A stretch of 8,675 nt of DNA, taken from an uncultured Collinsella sp. (GTDB lineage Bacteria > Actinomycetota > Coriobacteriia > Coriobacteriales > Coriobacteriaceae). Each line of letters opens with the position of its first letter. The first letter of the stretch is position 1. Under the pieces are notes generated by a model. The model was not told the origin of the DNA. It saw only the letters and a list, made by a program, of their open reading frames with translations, and ran no database searches. This document shows positions 1 through 6,654 of the stretch, piece by piece. The translations under genes were made by a program, and so were the position numbers. The stretch lies in contig URUW01000070.1 of NCBI GenBank assembly GCA_900551205.1, forward strand, positions 1 through 8,675, in the 5' to 3' direction.

Positions 1-737
1 ACGGCCAGGTAGTAAGCGCAAGAAAGACCGGCCGGGCCGCCGCCGATCACGGCGACGCGCTTCCCGGTGTTGTCCACCACGTGCGGCTTGTGGTCGTTGA
101 GGTCGCTATGCTCAACGGCAAAACGCTTGAGGGCGAGGATGTTCATGGGGTCGTCGACCATGCCACGGCGGCAGTGCATCTCGCAGGGATGCTCGCACAC
201 CAGGCCGCAGACGAGCGGCAGCGGATTGTTCTTGCGGATGACCTTGACGGCGTCGGCATAGCGGCCGGCCTCGACCAGCGAAATGTACCCGGGAATGTCG
301 ACGTGCGCCGGGCAGCCCGAAACGCACGGGACGCGGGCCTCGCGGTCAAAGCCGCAGGAGTGCTCGCGAATGTGGTGCTCAAAATCGTCGCGGAAGCCGC
401 GAATGGCCGTGAGTGCCATGGCGCCAGCTTCGTAGCCGATGGCGCAGTCGCTCGAAAGGTAGATGGTGCGGGCGGTGCGCTCAATCAAGTTGAGCGTGGA
501 CTCGTCGGCGCGGCCCTCGAGCACATCGGCGAGCAGGTCGCTCAGCGCGCTCAGGCCCACGCGGCAGGGCGTGCACTTGCCGCAGCTCTGGGTGGAGCAC
601 AGATTGACGAGCGCTGCCGTAAACTCAACGGGGCACGGGGCGAGCGAACTCACCGCCAGACGACGTCCGAGCGCATCGTGCAGGTCGTCCATGACGGCCT
701 GAGCGTGGCTGCGTTCCATTACGTGCAGTCGAGCCAT
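1..737 (-). CDS. NuoF-type Fe-S domain fused to GltD-like FAD/NAD(P) oxidoreductase, N-terminal part
   Basis: This is the first 245 residues of a redox flavoprotein that continues past the left edge. The ATG at 735-737 is preceded by a GAGAGGGG ribosome site about 5-6 bases upstream. Residues 51-61 (SCGKCTPCRVG) plus Cys98 reproduce the 4Fe-4S motif of the NuoF/HoxF C-terminal domain. Residues 138-190 carry CVSGCPAHVDIPGY and the cysteine run C177, C181, C185, C189, typical of the N-terminal Fe-S domain of glutamate synthase small subunit and dihydropyrimidine dehydrogenase. At 228-238, VAVIGGGPAGL is the dinucleotide-binding motif that opens the FAD domain. The NuoF FMN/NADH-binding part is absent, so this is not a complex I subunit. 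Proteins with this order (SfrB-like) pass electrons between NAD(P)H and Fe-S partners, often formate dehydrogenase or hydrogenase subunits. The partner would lie further left, so the substrate is inferred. The domain assignment is firm; the exact role is not. Confidence 0.88.
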   Translation of the reverse strand, partial: MARLHVMERSHAQAVMDDLHDALGRRLAVSSLAPCPVEFTAALVNLCSTQSCGKCTPCRVGLSALSDLLADVLEGRADESTLNLIERTARTIYLSSDCAIGYEAGAMALTAIRGFRDDFEHHIREHSCGFDREARVPCVSGCPAHVDIPGYISLVEAGRYADAVKVIRKNNPLPLVCGLVCEHPCEMHCRRGMVDDPMNILALKRFAVEHSDLNDHKPHVVDNTGKRVAVIGGGPAGLSCAYYLA

Positions 738-801
738 AAGATCCCCTCTCACATGGCAGCCCGGAGGCGAGGCCGGGCGAAGTTGCTACACGCACAACAC
801 T

Positions 802-822
802 GACCTAAAAAGTTGTTAGGTC
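802..822 (-). promoter_or_regulatory. Leader inverted repeat upstream of the flavoprotein gene
   Basis: A perfect 7-bp inverted repeat (GACCTAA / TTAGGTC) with a 7-base spacer sits about 65-85 bases before the flavoprotein start. It could be a regulator half-site pair or a leader hairpin. A second short inverted repeat (TCACC at 853-857 with GGTGA at 864-868) lies further upstream. The rest of 738-924 is AT-rich and probably holds the promoter, but I could not settle on a good -35/-10 pair. No known regulator motif is recognised. Confidence 0.3.
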
Positions 823-924
823 TCCACGCAGTTCGGCAGGCGGTATGAAATGTCACCCTCGGCGGTGAAATAGAACATTACCGCAGATAAATGCCATATT
901 TGATAAAACGCATTACCAAATGAC

Positions 925-960
925 AATGCCCCGTCCACGCAATCACGTGGACGGGGCATT
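925..960 (-). terminator. Intrinsic terminator closing the alpha-glucoside PTS operon
   Basis: A perfect 15-bp stem (AATGCCCCGTCCACG with its complement, arms 925-939 and 946-960) encloses a 6-base loop. It lies 33 bases after the stop codon of the glucosidase gene. The U-tract on the minus strand is short (ATTGTCATTT), but the stem is long and GC-rich with an A/U base, as in bidirectional terminators. It separates the PTS operon from the flavoprotein gene, which must therefore have its own promoter in 738-924. Confidence 0.85.
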
Positions 961-993
961 GCTCTAGGTATGCGGCCAGCGACCCTGTTGCCT

Positions 994-2376
994 TTACTTA
1001 AGCTCGGGCCAGAAGTCCTTGTTGGCCTCGATCATGTCGTCGAGAACCTCCTTGGCGACCTTCATCGAAGGCACGGTCTTGTTCAGCGTAAAGGCCTTGA
1101 GCGCCTTCTCGTAAGAACCCTCGATCGTAGCCTCGACCACGAGCTTCTCGGAGTTCAGCTGCTGCATCATGAGGCCCTGCTGGAACAGAGGAATGTTGTC
1201 GCGGCTGATGACCTCGGGGCCATTCTTGCCAATGTAGGCAGGCAGCTCGACCATAGCGTCGTAGGGCATGTTGGGGATAGCGCCCTTGTTCTCGCAAATG
1301 ACCAGGAAGCGCTGCTTGGTGTCGTTCTTCAGAGCGATAGCCAAATCGGCAATCCAGTCGCCGTGGCTGCCCGCATAGAACGTGCTCTCGTCGATCTCGC
1401 CCGTCTTCTCGTAGTGGTCGATGCCGTCGAAGAGGTTCTTCTCACGCGTCTCCTCAACCTCGTTAGCACGGGTGCGCTCGGGGTTGGAATGCTCGACGAA
1501 CTCCTTCTGCTGCAGGTAGTAGTTCAGATACGTGTTGGGCAGGTACTCCGGGAAGCACTCCATGATCTCGTACTCGCCCTTCCAGACGTAGTACCAGCTG
1601 CCCTTGGTGTGGCGGTTCTGCTCGGGGTGCTCGTCAGTGGCCTCCTCGGGCTTCTTTGCCATGAGCGAGCCCATGCCCTTGAGGTAGGAGTCGGGCAGCA
1701 GAATCTCATGCTCCTTGATGTACTCGCGCAGCTGCGGGAGCACCTCCTCGCCCTTGTGGCGGATCGAGGTGAACCAACCAAAGTGGTTGAGGCCAAAGTA
1801 ATCGTACTCGACATCCTTCTTGTCGATATCGAGTGCGGCGCAAACCACGTCGATGATCGCGATCGGCATGTCGCAGATGTTGATGATGCGAGCGTTGGGA
1901 CGCAGCACGCGGCAGCCCTCGGACACGATGGCAGCAGGGTTGGAGTAGTTGAGAATCCAGTAGTCCTTCTTAGCGTACTTCTCAACGTCATCGATCAGCT
2001 CGACCATGGGGAAGATGGTGCGCATGCCGTAGGCAAGGCCGCCGCAACCGCAGGTCTCCTGGCCCACGCAGCCGTGACGCAGCGGAATCTTCTCGTCCTG
2101 CTCGCGCATGGCGTAGCCGCCCACGCGCATCTGGGCAAACACGAAGCTCGCGTCGGTAAAAGCCGTCTTTTTGTCGGTGGTCACCGTGAGCTTGATGTCC
2201 AGGCCGAGGTCCTCGTGCAGAATCCAGTCCACGAGCACGCCGATCTTGCGCTGGCGCTCCTCGTTGATGTCGTACAGACGAATCTCGTCAACGTCGAGCT
2301 CGTCCTTGCGCAGGGCGATGGACTTGACGATGCCGGGGGTAAAGGTGGATCCGCCACCACACAGAGTAATGATCAT
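994..2376 (-). CDS. 6-phospho-alpha-glucosidase, glycoside hydrolase family 4
   Basis: A 460-residue cytoplasmic enzyme that hydrolyses alpha-glucoside 6'-phosphates delivered by the PTS (maltose-6'-phosphate and isomers) to glucose-6-phosphate plus a sugar, using NAD+ and a divalent metal, usually Mn2+. The N-terminal CGGGSTFTPG (6-15) is the GH4 NAD-binding motif. NYSNP is at 143-147. CDMP at 168-171 is the signature separating phospho-alpha-glucosidases from phospho-beta-glucosidases and alpha-galactosidases in this family, and it supplies the metal-ligand Cys and catalytic Asp. NHFGW at 197-201 carries the metal-ligand His. The PNTYLNYYL block (280-288) is the likely site of the catalytic Tyr. 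Length fits AglB/MalH/GlvA (about 440-450). The ATG follows an AAGGAG site inside the last codons of the permease gene, whose stop is only 3 bases away, so the two are translationally close. The exact sugar cannot be read from sequence. Confidence 0.94.
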   Translation of the reverse strand: MIITLCGGGSTFTPGIVKSIALRKDELDVDEIRLYDINEERQRKIGVLVDWILHEDLGLDIKLTVTTDKKTAFTDASFVFAQMRVGGYAMREQDEKIPLRHGCVGQETCGCGGLAYGMRTIFPMVELIDDVEKYAKKDYWILNYSNPAAIVSEGCRVLRPNARIINICDMPIAIIDVVCAALDIDKKDVEYDYFGLNHFGWFTSIRHKGEEVLPQLREYIKEHEILLPDSYLKGMGSLMAKKPEEATDEHPEQNRHTKGSWYYVWKGEYEIMECFPEYLPNTYLNYYLQQKEFVEHSNPERTRANEVEETREKNLFDGIDHYEKTGEIDESTFYAGSHGDWIADLAIALKNDTKQRFLVICENKGAIPNMPYDAMVELPAYIGKNGPEVISRDNIPLFQQGLMMQQLNSEKLVVEATIEGSYEKALKAFTLNKTVPSMKVAKEVLDDMIEANKDFWPELK

Positions 2377-2379
2377 TGT

Positions 2380-3996
2380 TTACTGCTCCTTCTCAATTGC
2401 GTTTTCGACCTTGTCGCGCATCTCGGCGACCTTCATGCCAAAGATGATCTGGATATTGTTGCCGTTACGGTTGATGCCGCTGTTAGGCACATGGTTGATG
2501 AGGTTCTCATCGATGAGGTCCGGGTTCTTAACGTTCACGCGAAGACGCGTAAAGCAGTTCTCGAGCTCCTCGATGTTGTCCTTGCCGCCAAGACCTGCGA
2601 CCAGGTCGGCAATACCTGCATCGACGCCCTCTGCGGGAGCTGCGGCAACAGCGCCCTGCTTCACCGCGACAGACGCGGCGGCCTCGCCCTCGGCAACGGA
2701 CTCGGCGAGCTCGGACTCCTCCTCGCGGCCAGGCGTGTGGAGGTTGAGCTTCTTAATCAGGAAGGTGAAGAGGAAGAAGTACAGAGCGGCGTTGACGACT
2801 CCGAGCACGAGCATCATCGGCCAGTTGGTCTTATCGACACCGAGGACCAGGTTGGAAACCACGATGTTGATGATGCCGCCTGCAGTCGAAGCGGGCACGG
2901 AGAGGACCTTGAGCAGGACCAGGAAGATACCGGAAAGAACCGAGTGAACGACAAAGAGCACGGGAGCGGCAAAGACAAAGAGGAAGTCCATGGGCTCGGT
3001 GACACAGGAGAGCACGGCGGTGATGATCAGCGGGATGATAACGGCCTTGGTCTTATCCTTGTTCCCCTTGTAAGCGGTGAAGATAAAGGCGAGACCGATA
3101 CCGATGTAGGGCCACAGGTTGTTGAAGGTGTAGCTGTTGAAGTAGGTGCTATCGGAGAAGGGCTGGCCCGTCATTGCCATCTCGGCGACACGGATGGGAT
3201 AGGCGCCGGCGATAACCTGATCACCCAGCGTCAGGGTGCCACCCACATCGGAGAACTGGAACGGAGTGTAGATGAGGTGGTGCAGGCCGGTGGGAACGAG
3301 CAGCTTGTTGAGCATGCCGTAGATAAACAGACCGATGTTGCCCGACTCCTTAATGATGCCGGCAACGGAGGAGATGGCGCCCTGAACCGGAGGCCAAACG
3401 ATGCAGAAGCCAGCGCCCATGATCCAGGAGATGATGATCATGATCAGGAACGGAAAACGAACGCCCGAGAACATCGAAAGGGCAATGGGGAACTGCTTGT
3501 TCGAGTACTTGTTGAACACGGCACCGGTGATGCAACCAAGAATGATGCCGCCAAACACGCCGGTATCGAGCACCTGAATGCCCATAACGGTGCTCTGGCC
3601 GGTTCCGGTAAGGCCGAGCATGCCGCTCGCTTCGGCAAGAGAGCCGGTGGCGTTGAGCACGATGTTGTTAGCCTGCAGGAACAGGAAGAACGACATCAGG
3701 GCGATAAGCGAAGCATGGCCCTTGTTCTTCTTTGCCATGGCGCCGGCGATGCCCACGCAGAACAGAATCGAGAGGTTGTTGATGATAAACATCAGCGACT
3801 GATAGACAACGGCGCCCACAAGCTGGAACGGACCGGAGCCCAGTACGGGGATCACGGCGCAGATGGTCTTGTTGGTCAGAATAATGCCCACGATGAGCAG
3901 AATGCCGGCAACCGAGAGATACATCATCGGCTGAACGATCGACTTCGCGAACACCTCCAACGGCGCTTTGAAATTGAACTTCTTTTTTGCGGTCAT
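2380..3996 (-). CDS. PTS alpha-glucoside/maltose-type permease, EIIBC
   Basis: A 538-residue membrane permease of the glucose-superfamily PTS, in EIIC-EIIB order. The EIIC part (about 1-417) has around ten hydrophobic segments, GLHH at 237-240 and the TEP motif at 333-335, both typical of the sugar-binding EIIC of this family. An Ala/Glu-rich linker (about 420-458) leads to the EIIB domain, where Cys481 in NCFTRLR is the phosphorylated cysteine. There is no EIIA domain; the separate EIIA gene upstream in the operon should provide it. I chose ATG 3994-3996, which has GGGAG 7 bases upstream; a longer reading would need a TTG at 4023 with no good site. Homologues AglA, MalB and GlvC/MalP carry maltose, sucrose isomers or related alpha-glucosides. 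That assignment is strengthened by the adjacent GH4 enzyme bearing CDMP. Confidence 0.93.
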   Translation of the reverse strand: MTAKKKFNFKAPLEVFAKSIVQPMMYLSVAGILLIVGIILTNKTICAVIPVLGSGPFQLVGAVVYQSLMFIINNLSILFCVGIAGAMAKKNKGHASLIALMSFFLFLQANNIVLNATGSLAEASGMLGLTGTGQSTVMGIQVLDTGVFGGIILGCITGAVFNKYSNKQFPIALSMFSGVRFPFLIMIIISWIMGAGFCIVWPPVQGAISSVAGIIKESGNIGLFIYGMLNKLLVPTGLHHLIYTPFQFSDVGGTLTLGDQVIAGAYPIRVAEMAMTGQPFSDSTYFNSYTFNNLWPYIGIGLAFIFTAYKGNKDKTKAVIIPLIITAVLSCVTEPMDFLFVFAAPVLFVVHSVLSGIFLVLLKVLSVPASTAGGIINIVVSNLVLGVDKTNWPMMLVLGVVNAALYFFLFTFLIKKLNLHTPGREEESELAESVAEGEAAASVAVKQGAVAAAPAEGVDAGIADLVAGLGGKDNIEELENCFTRLRVNVKNPDLIDENLINHVPNSGINRNGNNIQIIFGMKVAEMRDKVENAIEKEQ

Positions 3997-4035
3997 AGCG
4001 GTACTCCCTTTCCTTTTCCGCAAATTAAGACAGAT

Positions 4036-4088
4036 GTGCCCTGGACAAGGCCATAAGCCCTGCCTTATATCAATCGATGTGTGGGCAC
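4036..4088 (-). other. Structured spacer between the antiterminator and permease genes
   Basis: The 99-base gap between the regulator stop and the permease start can fold. Outer arms GTGCCC (4036-4041) and GGGCAC (4083-4088) enclose an inner hairpin, AAGGC (4047-4051) with GCCTT (4062-4066). There is no U-tract after it, and the conserved GTTAC element of LicT-type RNA targets is missing, so it is not an obvious second terminator or antiterminator site. An mRNA processing or stability element setting the ratio of permease to regulator is possible but unproven. Confidence 0.3.
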
Positions 4089-4095
4089 GTTATGC

Positions 4096-4950
4096 CTAGA
4101 GACCAGGTTCTCCAAGCAGGTTAACAATGTGATATGCGAGATAGCTCTTCTCGGCATCGGTAACGACAACGTTATAGGTAGACGACAAGTGGGCAGCTAT
4201 GGCGTCCGCGCACGAGAATGCGCACGGATACGCCGTTTCATCGATTCGGAACAGCGCGTCGCCATTGATTTGCCCGGCCGCAGGATCGAGCGCTCGCTGT
4301 GCGAAAAACTGCAGGTGACGAACGAAACGTTCGTAAGGCAGCGAGGTGTCATCGAGGGTCGTAGCATAGCGCTCGGAAACAATCGCAAGCACGTCGCGAA
4401 CAAGCTGGACCGAGATGATGAGACGGTCGGAGCGTTGCGGCATGGTGGCGTTGACGATATGCAAGGTAATGAAACCCTGCTCCTCCTCGCTCATCTCGAT
4501 GCCCAGGTAGTCCTTGATGATCTGCAGCGCACGGCCCGCAAGCGCGTACTCCTTGCGATAGAACTGCTGAATCTCAAGCAGCAGCGGGTTCTCGCAGCGA
4601 ACGCCCTTGCGCTCACGATCGAGGGCAAGGCTGATATGGTCTGCGAGAGCAATGAGAATCTTGTCGTTGATATCAACATTGAGCTCTCGACGGAGCATCT
4701 GAACAATGTCCTCGGAAATCACGAGGTTGACGGTGGGAATGGACTCCAAAAGATGTGCCAAGCGGTCAATCGTACGCGAATCCTGAGAAGTTCCCTCCTG
4801 CAACGCGTAGGTCTTTTCGACCGATGCCTCGTCGATGGCATCGCCGGCATGACGGCCAAAGCAGAGGCCTCGACCGATGACAATGAGCTCGAAGCCATCG
4901 TCCGAAGTGACCATTGCGACGTTATTGTTGAAAACTCGCTTGATAACCAC
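4096..4950 (-). CDS. LicT/BglG-family PRD transcriptional antiterminator
   Basis: A 284-residue RNA-binding regulator. Residues 1-55 are the CAT RNA-binding domain (VFNNNVAMV at 6-14, GRGLCFGRHAGD at 26-37). PRD1 and PRD2 follow. The four phosphorylatable histidines are H105 (LADHISLALDRE), H164 (FITLHIVNA), H212 (RFVRHLQFF) and H274 (YLAYHIVNL). Their spacings of 59, 48 and 62 equal those of H100, H159, H207 and H269 in Bacillus LicT. I chose GTG 4948-4950 because it puts the NNN motif at residues 8-10 as in LicT and has a GGTGG-like site 5 bases upstream; GTG at 4962 or 4959 would add three or four residues. The gene lies 18 bases after the EIIA stop. Family knowledge suggests that EII-mediated phosphorylation of PRD1 inhibits and HPr-mediated phosphorylation of PRD2 activates. 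The target is probably the leader RNA at 5562-5597. Confidence 0.93.
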   Translation of the reverse strand: MVIKRVFNNNVAMVTSDDGFELIVIGRGLCFGRHAGDAIDEASVEKTYALQEGTSQDSRTIDRLAHLLESIPTVNLVISEDIVQMLRRELNVDINDKILIALADHISLALDRERKGVRCENPLLLEIQQFYRKEYALAGRALQIIKDYLGIEMSEEEQGFITLHIVNATMPQRSDRLIISVQLVRDVLAIVSERYATTLDDTSLPYERFVRHLQFFAQRALDPAAGQINGDALFRIDETAYPCAFSCADAIAAHLSSTYNVVVTDAEKSYLAYHIVNLLGEPGL

Positions 4951-4968
4951 GGTACCCACCACAAGAAT

Positions 4969-5481
4969 TTACTCGGAAAGCCAGACGACAGGCTCTTTAA
5001 CAGTAACAGGGCCGGAAGCGTGCTCACGAAGAGTCGAGTTCTCCGAACGCTCGCATACAATAACGAAGACCGTGGGATCGAAGCCGGCGGCGCGGACCGC
5101 GTCGAAATCGACCTCGACGAGGGGCTGGCCCGCGTCGACATGGTCACCCTGGGCAACAAGCGCATGGAAGCCCTTGCCCTCAAGTTTAACAGTGTCGATT
5201 CCGATATGCAGCATCACCTGAGCAGAGCTGTCGTCGGACATGATGCCCAGCGCGTGCTCGGTCGGAAACAGCGCCGCGACGGTACCGGAAACAGGAGCGC
5301 ACACCGTTCCCTCTTGGGGAACCACGGCAACGCCATCGCCCACCGCACGGCTGCTAAAAGCGGGATCATTGGTTTTTTCTAGATTAACAAGCTCGCCGGA
5401 AACAGGGGCGAGGATTTCGAACTCGGAAGTCGCAGTCGTCTGCTTGTCCGAGCCACCCATAAGGCGAGAAAAGAAACCCAT
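4969..5481 (-). CDS. PTS glucose-type EIIA protein
   Basis: A 170-residue soluble phosphocarrier close in length to E. coli Crr (169). It should take phosphate from HPr and pass it to the EIIB cysteine of the permease in the same operon. FEILAPVSGELVNLEK at 21-36 is the typical start of the EIIA fold. His76 (TEHALGI) and His92 (LHIGIDTVKL) match Crr His75 and His90, the latter being phosphorylated. GKGF follows at 102-105. The last 20 or so residues extend past the usual fold and look unstructured. I chose ATG 5479-5481, preceded by GAAGGGA with a 9-base spacing; an in-frame ATG six codons upstream overlaps that site and lacks one of its own. It is the first gene of the operon, directly after the leader switch. 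Being a stand-alone EIIA, it may also serve other EIIA-less permeases in the cell. Confidence 0.93.
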   Translation of the reverse strand: MGFFSRLMGGSDKQTTATSEFEILAPVSGELVNLEKTNDPAFSSRAVGDGVAVVPQEGTVCAPVSGTVAALFPTEHALGIMSDDSSAQVMLHIGIDTVKLEGKGFHALVAQGDHVDAGQPLVEVDFDAVRAAGFDPTVFVIVCERSENSTLREHASGPVTVKEPVVWLSE

Positions 5482-5506
5482 GGTGACATGTCCCTTCATA
5501 AATATA

Positions 5507-5569
5507 GCCCAACCAAAATCAAACGAATGCATCCATAGAGACACACCCGTTCAAAGACTTTGGTTAGGC
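5507..5569 (-). terminator. Leader terminator stem, alternative to the RNA antiterminator
   Basis: On the minus strand, GCCTAACCAAA (5569 down to 5559) can pair with TTTGGTTGGGC (5517 down to 5507). This gives 11 continuous pairs including one U-G pair, across a 41-base loop. It is followed by a U-rich tail, TATATTTAT. The 5' arm is the 3' end of the antiterminator hairpin at 5562-5597, so the two structures exclude each other, as expected for BglG/LicT control. The loop is large and the tail is not a pure U-run, so intrinsic strength is uncertain. The stem also ends only about 9 bases before the ribosome site of EIIA. Confidence 0.6.
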
Positions 5570-5597
5570 CCACGTCCGAGGGACTCGGTAACCTTCC
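5562..5597 (-). promoter_or_regulatory. LicT/BglG-type ribonucleic antiterminator (RAT) in the operon leader
   Basis: Read on the minus strand as GGAAG-GTTA-CCGAGTCC-CTC-GGACGTGG-GC-CTAACC. The lower stem has two G-C pairs, an A/AA internal loop, then A-U and G-C. Next comes a GUUA/GC internal loop, then an 8-position upper stem with one A-G mismatch and a CUC loop. Known LicT/BglG/SacY targets read roughly GGATTGTTACTG...CAGGCAAAACC, so the GG, GTTAC, GGC and AACC elements and both internal loops are kept. The upper stem is longer than usual (36 bases in total against about 29-30). The PRD protein gene in the same operon is the natural partner. Confidence 0.75.
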
Positions 5598-5618
5598 GCA
5601 TTTCTTTTTACGGGAGCT

Positions 5619-5646
5619 ATTGTAGACAAGCCCAAAGCCAGAACAA
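5619..5646 (-). promoter_or_regulatory. Probable sigma70-type promoter of the alpha-glucoside PTS operon
   Basis: Minus-strand -35 TTGTTC (5646-5641) and -10 TACAAT (5624-5619) are separated by 16 bases. Transcription would start near 5612, giving a leader of about 130 bases. The antiterminator hairpin begins about 15 bases into it, the right place for early RNA capture. The match is by eye. Confidence 0.6.
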
Positions 5647-5693
5647 TCATTATGACCGGTGAGCGGTATTATTTCTTCGATAAACGGTATTTA

Positions 5694-5741
5694 GGCGGCA
5701 CTTAGGGGCGTTCCTTTCCCGCCGGCACCCAGGGGCACTCC
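5694..5741. repeat. Pair of 21-bp imperfect direct repeats
   Basis: Copies at 5694-5714 (GGCGGCACTTAGGGGCGTTCC begins and ends it) and 5721-5741 match at 16 of 21 positions, with a 27-bp period and a pyrimidine-rich spacer. Shared cores are CGGCAC and AGGGGC. They lie just upstream of the PTS operon promoter and next to the hairpin repeat at 5748-5812. They could be regulator-binding repeats or part of a dispersed intergenic element. Confidence 0.55.
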
Positions 5742-5747
5742 TCACTC

Positions 5748-5812
5748 TGGTGCGTTGGGAACAGGTTTGTTTGCACCAGGTTGGTGCAGATTAACCTGTC
5801 CCCAATGCACCA
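5748..5812. repeat. Long hairpin repeat (REP/MITE-like) after the flavo-ferredoxin gene
   Basis: Arms 5748-5767 and 5793-5812 are inverted copies matching at 18 of 20 positions, and both mismatches would be G-U pairs in RNA of one strand. Between them lies a second perfect 6-bp hairpin, GCACCA (5773-5778) with TGGTGC (5782-5787). The arms contain GGGGACAGGTT, a wording familiar from dispersed intergenic repeats in several bacteria, some tied to REP-associated transposases. No transposase is present here. It starts 12 bases after the stop at 5825 and has no U-tract, so it may protect or attenuate the transcript rather than be a standard terminator. Confidence 0.7.
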
Positions 5813-5824
5813 ATTTCGTATGCA

Positions 5825-6586
5825 CTAGATGAAGGGCTCGCATTCCTTCCGCACGACGCAAGCCTTGCTCAGCATCTGGGAAACAGCGGATAGCTTGTTG
5901 GGATCAAGCTTGCGAGCGCCTCGCGGACATACGGCAATGCAGCGCATGCAGGAGATGCACGCCTCGCCAGCTGCTCGCTTGGGGTCGCCCTTGTCGATAG
6001 CACAAACGGGGCACGCCGCGGCGCATGCACCGCAGGAGACGCAATCCTCTGTTGCCTCGGGTGCCATGCGGTGACCTCCGGCTTGTTTATAAGGACGATT
6101 GCCGGGAATAGAGGGCTCGGATGCATCCTCAGTCAACAGCTTTTGCTGAATTTGCTGCGCAAACTCTGCGAGCTGCGCCACATCCTGCGCATCCGGTCGC
6201 CCAGCAGCAAACTGACGAGCAACGGAATGCTCAGCAATAGCAGAAACCGCTGCAACCACCCTAAATCCGGCGCGCTTCGCAACGTCCTCCAGCTCTACGA
6301 GCGTGTCCTCAAACGCGCGGTTTCCGTATACACAAACCAAAACAGCCCGAGCCCCGTTGCCGCGCACTATGCCCAACCGGTCAGCCACCACAGCCGGGAT
6401 TCTACCGGCATACGCCGGCACAGAGATTACGGCCACGTCGTCCTCAGTCATCGAGACAGCGCTGAAATCTAGCCCGCTATCGGTCAGATCGACGGTAACG
6501 GTCTTTTTGTCCAGCGCCCCGGCCACAAGGCCAGACACCTTCCGCGTTCCACCCGTCGGACTAAACACAATTTCGAATACGCTCAT
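5825..6586 (-). CDS. Flavodoxin-like domain fused to a 2[4Fe-4S] ferredoxin (EFR1-like)
   Basis: A 253-residue cytoplasmic electron carrier. The N-terminal FEIVFSPTGGTRK (4-16) is a flavodoxin-type FMN phosphate loop, and VYGNRAFEDTLVEL (86-99) is the second block typical of EFR1-like flavoproteins. The C-terminal ferredoxin has two full CxxCxxCxxxCP motifs, at Cys182/185/188/192 and Cys210/213/216/220. It would combine FMN with two low-potential 4Fe-4S clusters in one chain. Length matches the EFR1 family (about 250-270). The ATG at 6584-6586 has GGAGGG 7 bases upstream. It appears to be a single-gene unit between repeat-rich spacers, and no neighbour reveals its redox partner. A minus-strand -10-like TATACT (6649-6644) lies about 58 bases upstream but lacks a good -35. 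The domain call is firm; the physiological role is unknown. Confidence 0.9.
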   Translation of the reverse strand: MSVFEIVFSPTGGTRKVSGLVAGALDKKTVTVDLTDSGLDFSAVSMTEDDVAVISVPAYAGRIPAVVADRLGIVRGNGARAVLVCVYGNRAFEDTLVELEDVAKRAGFRVVAAVSAIAEHSVARQFAAGRPDAQDVAQLAEFAQQIQQKLLTEDASEPSIPGNRPYKQAGGHRMAPEATEDCVSCGACAAACPVCAIDKGDPKRAAGEACISCMRCIAVCPRGARKLDPNKLSAVSQMLSKACVVRKECEPFI

Positions 6587-6654
6587 CTAGACACCCTCCC
6601 CCTACGCCTGGCAACGCGTCAAGCCGTTTTCACATCCAGCCAGAGTATACGGCA

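Noticed and set aside
81..803. A plus-strand open frame of 240 codons
   Set aside because: It is antisense to the flavoprotein gene, whose cysteine motifs are unmistakable.
970..4056. A plus-strand open frame of 1,028 codons
   Set aside because: It lies antisense to the glucosidase and permease genes, which have clear motifs, and its translation has no recognisable domain. Open antisense frames of this kind are expected when TTA, CTA and TCA codons are rare in a high-GC gene.
3997..4095. A second LicT-type RNA target before the permease gene
   Set aside because: The spacer folds, but it lacks the GTTAC and GGC..AACC elements and a U-tract.
4081..5382. A plus-strand open frame of 433 codons
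   Set aside because: It is the antisense shadow of the PRD regulator and EIIA genes, with no domain and no ribosome site.
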